9,439 bases of DNA. It comes from Candidatus Dadabacteria bacterium. GTDB taxonomy: Bacteria; Desulfobacterota_D; UBA1144; Nemesobacterales; UBA2774. Numbering within the stretch: position 1 is the stretch's first letter; each line of letters begins with the position of its first letter. The stretch lies in NCBI GenBank assembly GCA_020027805.1, contig JAHKKQ010000085.1, forward strand, positions 1-9,439, read 5' to 3'. A model generated the notes under the pieces. That model was given only the letters and a program-made list of their open reading frames with translations, was not told the origin of the DNA and made no database searches. Of the stretch, positions 1 through 4,905 are shown piece after piece. The translations under genes were made by a program, and so were the position numbers.

Positions 1-762
1 CTCGAGGTCGAAGAGCGACATCTTCACGCTGTCTTTGAGCCTGCCTTTATCGATCCATTTTTGCACGCCCGCGGGCTTGCCGGTGAGGTCGTCGATGATA
101 GTAAACCCGTACGAATAGCTGCAGTAGAGGTGGAGGAGGTTGATGTACTCCTCGGTCACGTCCGTTACGGGGATGAATACCGACGTCCCCGGCTTGTTGG
201 TATTCCACTGGTTGAATTCGAATAGGCCGGGCATGCGGTCGGGTAGCTCGGCCCTCCCGTCCTCGAGCTTCACGAGGCTCTCGCGGTAAAGCTCAAGTAT
301 CCTCTCCATCCTCTCCCCGCGGCCCATGCGGAAGAACATGTCGAGCTCGTGGTTCTTGGGAAGCATGTGCTTTACGTTCACGTGGTAGAGCCCCTTGTCG
401 TTCGTAAAAAAGAGCTCGGTCCCGTGGTTGTTGCACGCGGAAGGCCATGTGCGTCCCGTCCACTGGCAGAGGAGGTCGATACCGGTTTCGGGAGGAAGGT
501 CTGCGAGGCAGAGGCCCGTCAGGCCGGTGCCGGCCCACACTAAAAGCGCCTCCTCCATCTCCTCGAGGGGTATTGGCTCGTACTGCGACTCGAATCCCAT
601 CGTGGTGTCTTCGAGCTTCATGCCCAGGCCGAAGCGGCGGGAGCGCCTGTTGAATATGGAATCGAAAAGAGGGTAACCGAGCGCCTGCTCGTACCTTTCG
701 CCGAGAACGAATTTGCCGTTCCCTTTTCCGTTATTGCCCTTATTCCTGCCGTCTTTAGCCAT
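1..762 (-). CDS. Nitroreductase-like protein, N-terminal 254 residues (3' end outside window)
   Basis: The frame is open from an ATG at 762-760 through base 1, so the C-terminus lies beyond the window. The start is supported by a GGAGG ribosome site (complement of 768-772) five bases upstream. The first 16 residues are a Lys/Gly/Asn-rich tail. Two segments resemble the FMN-binding nitroreductase fold. One is FNRRSRRF (residues 37-44), like the family's early RRSxRxF phosphate-contacting motif, followed by PIPLEEMEEALLVWAGTG (63-80), like the usual first helix. The other is TWPSACNNHGTELFFTND (105-122), like the family's APSGxNxQPWxFVVVxD stretch. Residues 123-254 match nothing I recognise. 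The protein is already longer than a typical ~200-residue nitroreductase, so it is a diverged or extended member if the assignment holds. The coding frame is certain; the family is inferred from motifs only, and substrate and role are unknown. Confidence 0.6.
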   Translation of the reverse strand, partial: MAKDGRNKGNNGKGNGKFVLGERYEQALGYPLFDSIFNRRSRRFGLGMKLEDTTMGFESQYEPIPLEEMEEALLVWAGTGLTGLCLADLPPETGIDLLCQWTGRTWPSACNNHGTELFFTNDKGLYHVNVKHMLPKNHELDMFFRMGRGERMERILELYRESLVKLEDGRAELPDRMPGLFEFNQWNTNKPGTSVFIPVTDVTEEYINLLHLYCSYSYGFTIIDDLTGKPAGVQKWIDKGRLKDSVKMSLFDLE

Positions 763-813
763 AGTAGCCTCCGAATTGCATATCGAAAAATTAAAAGGGG
801 TTACCCCCCCACC

Positions 814-845
814 CCCCGGGTAGGACCATCTTCACGTAAAGAACC
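814..845 (+). repeat. 32-bp direct repeat, copy 1
   Basis: This copy starts CCCCGGGTAGGACCATC and ends AAAGAACC. It matches 924-955 at 27 of 32 positions with an offset of 110 bp. All five differences are transitions. The end of the unit (TCTTCACGTAAAGA) is a near-palindrome, so it could be a protein site or a small hairpin. Similarity stops sharply on both sides. Confidence 0.75.
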
Positions 846-923
846 GGCGGACGCGCCGGACCGAATAAGCGACCCCGCGTTTATACGGCGGGCGCAGCCG
901 CGGAGCTCGAATCCGGCGGGAGA

Positions 924-955
924 CCCCGGGTAGGACTATCTTCATACAAAGAGCC
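924..955 (+). repeat. 32-bp direct repeat, copy 2
   Basis: This is the second copy of the unit at 814-845, starting CCCCGGGTAGGACTATC and ending AAAGAGCC. The palindromic part is weaker here (TCTTCATACAAAGA, stem TCTT/AAGA). The DNA between the two copies is GC-rich and shows no coding potential. Confidence 0.75.
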
Positions 956-1007
956 AACAGCCGGGTGAGCGGGGAGTCAAAGGCCCGGAAATCTGATGAA
1001 AAAAGAG

Positions 1008-1133
1008 AGATCGCCACGGTCGCATCCGGCTTCGCCTGGAGGCTACGCCGGGATAAAACGCTCCCTCGCGAAGACAGAAAAAGCTGTGTCTTTGCGAGCG
1101 TAGTGAACGAAGGTGAGCGAAGCGCGGCAATCT
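1008..1133. repeat. ~126-bp palindromic element with imperfect inverted arms
   Basis: The left end reads AGATCGCCACGGTCGC. The right end, read on the opposite strand, begins AGATTGCCGCGCTTCGC, so the two form imperfect terminal inverted repeats (7 of the outer 8 bases match). Near the centre is a strong hairpin: CTCGCGAAGACA (1065-1076) pairs with TGTCTTTGCGAG (1087-1098) with one G-T wobble and a 10-base loop. A second, smaller hairpin has outer arms CCGGC (1026-1030) and GCCGG (1047-1051). The right arm resembles the dispersed 'GCGAGCGAAGCGAAGCAATCT' type of motif seen in many bacterial genomes, which is recalled knowledge and not a search result. No coding potential is seen. Confidence 0.5.
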
Positions 1134-1224
1134 AGTAGTTGTATTCCGTGACCCGGACTATGAGTATGGCAATCCGCCGGCGATCAGCGACGGAGCCGCG
1201 TAAGGGAGCGGGAACGAAGCAGCA

Positions 1225-2085
1225 TCAGATCGACTGACCTCTCAGGAGCTCGTTCCCGGACGGCTTTTGCGCGCCCCCGTCGGGCTCTATAGTGACGAGG
1301 AACTTCTCGACATTTCCGAACTTTTTGAGCGAATCTACCATAATGACGCTGTCCCCTTCGCTATCGACATGGAAAGTGCCGACGCTCTTCGGGACGCCGT
1401 CAACTATCACCCACCACTGGTATATCTTTCCGGGGGGGGCCTTGGGAAGATCGAGGCAGTAAAGGAGCGCGTCGTTCTCTTCCGTATCCCATAACACCCT
1501 GCCTGCCGCGCGGATCTCGGGCTTCGTCCTCTCCATCCTGATGAGCACTATCTCCTGGTCTTCCATGAACTCCGTTATCTCCTCGAGGCTCGCGAGCTTG
1601 GCCTGGAGTCCCCCGACCATCCCCTCCTTTGCGGCAAGGAGGTTCCTGAGTGACTTTATCTCCTCGCCCTGACCGGAGAGCTTTGCGTTGAGATCCCCGA
1701 CAATGGTCTTCTCCTCCCGGAGAGCCCCCCTCAGGGACAGGTTATTTACGAAAAGGAAAACGATGACGCCCGCGGCCAGCGCCCCGCTCAGACCGAAAAA
1801 GAAGGGCCTCAGTCTTTCCATGAAACCGCCCGCCTCTGCGGGCCTCCGCCTGAGCGCGCTTTTCCTCGCGTACTCGAGTATCTCCCGCCTGACACGGGGG
1901 TCAGGCGCGGCCTCAGCCGCCGAATACGGCAGGAGGGAGGTCACATTCTCGTACTGCCTCAACAGCTCCCTCGCGTGAGGCGAGCCCTCTCTTATCAAGC
2001 GTTCGGCCTCCCTGAGCTCGTCGCCTTCGAGCACGCCGAGCGCGTAAAGCGGGATCAATTCCTCGAGTCTCGTGTTTTCTGCCAT
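1225..2085 (-). CDS. RskA-type transmembrane anti-sigma factor
   Basis: The 286-residue product should hold an ECF sigma factor inactive at the inner membrane until a signal triggers its release, usually by proteolysis. Residues 6-50 (LEELIPLYALGVLEGDEL...) match the short helical sigma-binding N-domain of RskA-like proteins. There is no HxxxCxxC zinc motif, so this is a zinc-free version. One membrane helix spans about 95-114 and a probable coiled coil about 121-176. Residues 180-276 form the extracytoplasmic RskA domain, with GRVLWDTEENDALLYCLDLP, an IYQWWVIVDG strand, VGTFHVD and EPDGGAQKPSG near the end. The long coiled coil between membrane and sensor domain is more than the minimal layout. 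The ATG at 2085 has no good ribosome site. The gene diverges from the sigma gene at 2357. Family assignment is firm; the signal is unknown. Confidence 0.93.
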   Translation of the reverse strand: MAENTRLEELIPLYALGVLEGDELREAERLIREGSPHARELLRQYENVTSLLPYSAAEAAPDPRVRREILEYARKSALRRRPAEAGGFMERLRPFFFGLSGALAAGVIVFLFVNNLSLRGALREEKTIVGDLNAKLSGQGEEIKSLRNLLAAKEGMVGGLQAKLASLEEITEFMEDQEIVLIRMERTKPEIRAAGRVLWDTEENDALLYCLDLPKAPPGKIYQWWVIVDGVPKSVGTFHVDSEGDSVIMVDSLKKFGNVEKFLVTIEPDGGAQKPSGNELLRGQSI

Positions 2086-2106
2086 AGAATTAAAGGTCTT
2101 ACCCGA

Positions 2107-2136
2107 ATTTTAACAGTTTATCGCCGTAAAATACAA
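2107..2136 (-). promoter_or_regulatory. Possible promoter of the anti-sigma gene
   Basis: On the minus strand TTGTAT (2136-2131) is followed after 17 bases by TTAAAA (2113-2108), a moderate match to a sigma-70 -35/-10 pair. It would start transcription about 15 bases before the ATG at 2085. The region is AT-rich, so a chance match is quite possible. Confidence 0.3.
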
Positions 2137-2165
2137 ATCAGGCTGCCGCCCAACTAAATATACGG

Positions 2166-2189
2166 GGATAAACGATTTTCGGTTTATCC
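2166..2189. other. Inverted repeat in the sigma/anti-sigma intergenic region
   Basis: GGATAAAC (2166-2173) and GTTTATCC (2182-2189) are perfect 8-bp arms around an 8-base spacer. They sit near the middle of the 271-bp gap between the divergent genes, a plausible place for an operator, though the arms could also form a transcript hairpin. A second dyad, GGCCCC (2233-2238) and GGGGCC (2245-2250), lies closer to the sigma gene. Neither has the T-run of a terminator. Confidence 0.35.
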
Positions 2190-2356
2190 GTCTGTAATAT
2201 ATTATAACCGCTCAAAGCCCTCACGGGATAACGGCCCCCGCGGCGGGGCCAGAGAAAAATAATACTATAAATACCGCGCGCTAAATATGTTATAGTCACA
2301 GGACCGAATTAATCGAATTGGATTTATCCTTAGTCTATCAACAAGGACGCGGACGG

Positions 2357-2941
2357 ATGACAATGCCTTCGGCTGATACTACCCGAATACCCGATTTAGA
2401 AAGGGAGCTGAGAGAGCTCATCAGCAAGATATCGCGCGGCTGCGAATCTGCCCTGGGGAAGCTCTACGACAGGATGATCTCCCAGGTATACGGCCTCGCG
2501 CTCAAGATCCTGAGGAGTAAACCGGAAGCCGACGAGGTCACTATCGACGTATTCAAGCAGATATGGGACAAGGCCTCGGGCTACGCGCCCGAACGCGGCA
2601 CCCCGTCGGCGTGGCTCATTACGCTTACGAGGAGCCGCGCTATCGACAAGCTCCGGTCGGATACGAAGAGGAGAAGCATCCAGGACGCGCTCCACGACGA
2701 TATCCCCTCGAATATTGACCCTCCCGACGAGACGACAGAGACGAGGGAGAAACGCGCGCTTATCGAAAAGGCGCTCTCGGAGCTCGCCCCCAAGCAGAGG
2801 GAATCGATAGAGCTCGCCTATTTCCACGGGCTCACGCAGACGGAGATATCGGTGCGCATGAACGAGCCGCTCGGAACGGTTAAGAGCTGGATGCGGGCCG
2901 GGATGACGAGGCTCCGCGAGATAATAGGCGCAGGGTACTGA
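2357..2941 (+). CDS. ECF-family RNA polymerase sigma factor, SigK-like
   Basis: The 194-residue product directs RNA polymerase to a regulon-specific set of promoters. Region 2 spans about residues 30-102 (SALGKLYDRM...VYGLALKILRSKPEADEVTIDVFKQIW... with WLITLTRSRAIDKLR at 86-100). Region 4 spans about 132-186, with the helix-turn-helix GLTQTEISVRMNEPLGTVKS near 158-177. The two are joined by an acidic linker (DDIPSNIDPPDETTE), and no extra domain is present. The frame stays open upstream to a TTG at 2318, but the ATG at 2357 is preferred: AAGGA (2343-2347) lies nine bases upstream and the sequence before it is not sigma-like. A second ATG at 2363 is also possible. SigK-type sigma factors normally pair with RskA-type anti-sigma factors, and one is encoded next door on the opposite strand. 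The 3' end lies 15 bases from the convergent gene at 2957. Confidence 0.93.
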   Translation: MTMPSADTTRIPDLERELRELISKISRGCESALGKLYDRMISQVYGLALKILRSKPEADEVTIDVFKQIWDKASGYAPERGTPSAWLITLTRSRAIDKLRSDTKRRSIQDALHDDIPSNIDPPDETTETREKRALIEKALSELAPKQRESIELAYFHGLTQTEISVRMNEPLGTVKSWMRAGMTRLREIIGAGY

Positions 2942-2956
2942 CCCGCCGCGCCGCCC

Positions 2957-3307
2957 CTAAACAGGCAGCCCGAGCTTCCTGCCTAACGCCGCGTACGCGA
3001 GATAAAAGACCACCATCACTCCCGAAGACACCGCGATAGACAGCCAGAAATTGTATCCGTGCCGGAGCATCCAGGGCAGTATCAGAAAGAAGAGGAGCGT
3101 CGGAAGCACGAGCCAGAAAATAGCGGCTGAGAGGTCAGCGATACGTCCCGGGTCTTTCGTATCGGTATAGAGCCAGACCATGGCGAGGAGAGAGGTCAGC
3201 GGCAGCGCGGCGAGCATGGCGGCGAAAGCCGTATTCCTCCTGCCGAGCTCCGAAACGCCTGCGATCACCAGCGCCGTTAACACAATCTTAATAATGATAT
3301 ATATCAT
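2957..3307 (-). CDS. DUF3147-like four-helix inner-membrane protein
   Basis: The product is a 116-residue, almost wholly hydrophobic protein with four predicted helices (about 3-19, 26-47, 60-80 and 86-108). Its sequence fits my memory of the DUF3147 family: MIYIIIKIVLTALVIAGVSE at the start, then LAALPLTSLLAMVWLYTDT, AIFWLVLPTLLFF and NFWLSIAVSSGVM. The family has no established function. The frame extends to a GTG at 3316, but the ATG at 3307 is chosen because GGAAGG lies eight bases before it and the family starts with this M-x-Y-x-I-K pattern. A GTG start would leave that ribosome site too close. The gene is convergent with the sigma gene and divergent from corA. Family 0.8; role unknown. 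Confidence 0.88.
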   Translation of the reverse strand: MIYIIIKIVLTALVIAGVSELGRRNTAFAAMLAALPLTSLLAMVWLYTDTKDPGRIADLSAAIFWLVLPTLLFFLILPWMLRHGYNFWLSIAVSSGVMVVFYLAYAALGRKLGLPV

Positions 3308-3341
3308 CGCCCGCACCTTCCATGTTCATATAATCGATATT

Positions 3342-3370
3342 AGAATACTCCCTGTCCGTGATGCTAACAA
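3342..3370 (-). promoter_or_regulatory. Possible promoter of the DUF3147-like gene
   Basis: On the minus strand TTGTTA (3370-3365) is followed after exactly 17 bases by TATTCT (3347-3342). Each box matches the sigma-70 consensus at 4 of 6 positions, and the predicted start is about 28 bases before the ATG at 3307. The placement is sensible but the boxes are only moderate. Confidence 0.35.
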
Positions 3371-3444
3371 TGACCGGGTCTAAGGGATTAAAAGAGCCGG
3401 GCACAAACGCGTTCGATCTCGCTTAACGCATCGGAGGTAGAGAC

Positions 3445-4413
3445 TTGAGAGTAACTTCTTACATCATTGGAGACGATCTTCATCTCGAAGAGGAAACAGC
3501 AGCGGCGCCGCCGTTCCACGAGAGGTTAAAAGACGGCAGGCCCAGATGGATCGACATCGTAAGCCCCGCAGACGACGAGCTGAGGAGCCTGCTGAGACCG
3601 GTCGTCCACGACGATACAATAATCGAGGACTTTATACTGAAGGAGCGGAACCTCCCCGTAGCGCATTCGGAGAAAGAGCTCTACTTCGAATTCCCGATAA
3701 TCAGGGACATAATCACATTCGATCACGAATACATATCCTTCCTCTGCATGCCTTCTCTCCTGGTCACGATACACGACCACGAGATCGAGGTGCTGAATAA
3801 ACTGTCCCAGGACCTGTGCCTGCACCTCCACCTGCAAAGGGCTACGGTAGCTTCACTCCTCTTTAACCTCATGGCCGAGCTGGTGGAAAAAAATTACTAC
3901 CTCTACATGGACCAGAGGGAGAAGATCACAAAGCTCAGCGACAGGGTAATCAAGGGGCAGAACTCGATCGACGTTAAGACCATTCTAAAATTAAAGAAGA
4001 ACATCGGGCGCATAAATATCATGATCGAAGACCAGCTCTACTGTATCAATACCATACAGATATACGAAGGCGTGGCATTCGATATCGGGAAGCAGCGCCG
4101 GAACTTCAGCAACCTGGAGGACGAGGTCCGGAACGGGTTCAGGTTCCTGAGCAGATATGAGAACAGGCTCGAGGACATACACAAGCACTATGAGCTCATG
4201 CTCCAGGAGAGAACGAATAACAGGCTCAAGGTGCTGACTATAGTAGCGGCGATATTCCTGCCCCTAAACCTCGTAGCCGGTATCTACGGGATGAACTTTG
4301 AGCATATTCCCACCACCGAATGGGAATTCGGATACCACGCCGCGCTGGTCTTAATGCTCCTAGTCGGAATCTCGATGGTTTATTACTTCTACCGCAGCGG
4401 CTGGTTCAAATGA
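3445..4413 (+). CDS. corA: CorA-family magnesium/divalent-cation transporter
   Basis: The 322-residue product should be a subunit of the pentameric inner-membrane Mg2+ channel, with a large cytoplasmic funnel and two C-terminal membrane helices. The hallmark GMN motif is at 282-284 (AGIYGMNFEHIP), directly after TM1 (about 263-281). TM2 spans about 297-315 and ends in the short basic tail YRSGWFK. Residues 1-110 form the alpha/beta domain (RWIDIVSP at 34-41, FLCMPSLLVTIHDHEIEVL at 99-117), and about 120-260 form the long helices of the funnel. Length and domain order are normal for the family. The start is TTG at 3445, strongly supported by GGAGGT (3433-3438) six bases upstream; no ATG fits the N-terminus. 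Co2+ or Ni2+ transport cannot be excluded from sequence. The gene stands alone. Confidence 0.95.
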   Translation: MRVTSYIIGDDLHLEEETAAAPPFHERLKDGRPRWIDIVSPADDELRSLLRPVVHDDTIIEDFILKERNLPVAHSEKELYFEFPIIRDIITFDHEYISFLCMPSLLVTIHDHEIEVLNKLSQDLCLHLHLQRATVASLLFNLMAELVEKNYYLYMDQREKITKLSDRVIKGQNSIDVKTILKLKKNIGRINIMIEDQLYCINTIQIYEGVAFDIGKQRRNFSNLEDEVRNGFRFLSRYENRLEDIHKHYELMLQERTNNRLKVLTIVAAIFLPLNLVAGIYGMNFEHIPTTEWEFGYHAALVLMLLVGISMVYYFYRSGWFK

Positions 4414-4462
4414 CCGGCGCGCAACAGGGGCGAAATCTATCTTTTGCATTTAGTATTTACAT

Positions 4463-4497
4463 CCCTCCTTTTGTAAAGGAGGGTGAGGGAGGATTTT
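4463..4497 (+). repeat. Palindromic repeat module, forward member of an inverted pair
   Basis: A perfect 9-bp stem, CCCTCCTTT (4463-4471) and AAAGGAGGG (4475-4483), encloses a 3-base loop and is followed by TGAGGGAGGATTTT. The same layout, read on the other strand, occurs at 4541-4572. It is like the 'AAGGGGGATTAAGGGGGATTT' dispersed module familiar from many genomes. Confidence 0.6.
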
Positions 4498-4540
4498 CTG
4501 TAGGTCATTTATGAACCCCTTTACTGTTATTAACAAAAAC

Positions 4541-4572
4541 AAAATCCCCCTTAATCCCCCTTTTTCTAAGGG
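4541..4572 (-). repeat. Palindromic repeat module, reverse member of an inverted pair
   Basis: Read on the minus strand this begins CCCTTAGAAAAAGGGGGATT and ends AAGGGGGATTTT, parallel to 4463-4497. The two modules face each other across about 43 bp, so the G-rich half of one could pair with the C-rich half of the other in a single large stem. Confidence 0.55.
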
Positions 4573-4588
4573 CGAAAATGGTTTTGTC

Positions 4589-4613
4589 ATTCCCGAACGC
4601 TTAAATCGGGAAT
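4589..4613. repeat. REP-like palindrome (ATTCCCGA / TCGGGAAT)
   Basis: Perfect 8-bp arms ATTCCCGA (4589-4596) and TCGGGAAT (4606-4613) flank a 9-base loop, in the wider context GTCATTCCCGA...TCGGGAATCCAA. This is the 'GTCATTCCCG...CGGGAATCCA' class of dispersed palindrome, recalled rather than searched. It ends 10 bp before the 117-bp element. Confidence 0.65.
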
Positions 4614-4623
4614 CCAATATTGT

Positions 4624-4740
4624 AGTCATACTGAACTACGGTTCTGAATAAGTGCAAGAACCGGACGCTATAGGTAGAATGCAACTATGCGGTTATCCTA
4701 TCATCGCTCCTTGAAGAACCCAAAATATTCAGCGTCTCAT
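4624..4740 (-). repeat. 117-bp dispersed element, copy A (reverse orientation)
   Basis: Read on the minus strand, this sequence aligns without a gap to 8972-9088, with about 92 of 117 bases identical by hand count. Conserved blocks include CTGAATATTTTG, AGTTGCATTCTACCT-like, GTCCGGTTCTTGCAC and CGTAGTTCAG; the middle (about 30-50 bases from the minus-strand start) is the least conserved. The outer ends are imperfect inverted repeats (ATGAGACGCTGAA against AGTCATACTGAA). Stop codons break every plausible reading, so it is not a gene remnant I can identify. Confidence 0.75.
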
Positions 4741-4905
4741 TTTTAATTCAATTCCTTTGGAATTCGCTTTCTCCACGACATGACCCTTCTCTCATCTCAC
4801 GACTGAGCGGGAAATCCTTTCGATATAATCAATCCCCCCCCATCCCCCAATCTAATGTAAAATATAAGTCGATCACAATAACCTAAAGAGCAGGATGGCA
4901 AGGGT

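Larger units (their letters stand above)
763..1224. other. 462-bp non-coding gap with repeats and hairpins
   Basis: No convincing gene is seen here; the short frames are arginine-rich shadows of low-complexity GC-rich DNA. The gap holds the leader of the minus-strand gene at 762, a C-rich run (802-817), a 32-bp direct repeat (814-845 and 924-955), an element with inverted arms (about 1008-1133) and a hairpin at 1173-1194 just downstream of the minus-strand anti-sigma gene. That hairpin has a 7-bp stem (TCCGCCG / CGACGGA, one wobble pair) and no T-run, so it is only a weak terminator candidate. Confidence 0.6.
4414..4905. other. 492-bp non-coding gap built of dispersed repeats
   Basis: No gene is supported. 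In order it holds an inverted pair of C/G-rich palindromic modules (4463-4497 and 4541-4572), a REP-like palindrome (4589-4613), a 117-bp dispersed element (4624-4740), a small hairpin AATTCC/GGAATT (4750-4755 and 4759-4764), a C-rich run around 4832-4856, and the AT-rich leader of the next gene. The lower GC content contrasts with the neighbouring genes. No clear intrinsic terminator follows corA: the hairpin at 4463 lacks an adjoining T-run. Confidence 0.65.

Noticed and set aside
2304..2309. CCGAAT, similar to the -10 element of mycobacterial SigK promoters, upstream of the sigma gene
   Set aside because: No CCATCC-like -35 lies at the right distance, so autoregulation by this match cannot be supported.
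4463..4500. A corA intrinsic terminator at the 9-bp hairpin
   Set aside because: The stem is followed by TGAGGGAGG rather than a T-run, and the unit recurs inverted nearby, so it is better explained as a dispersed repeat.
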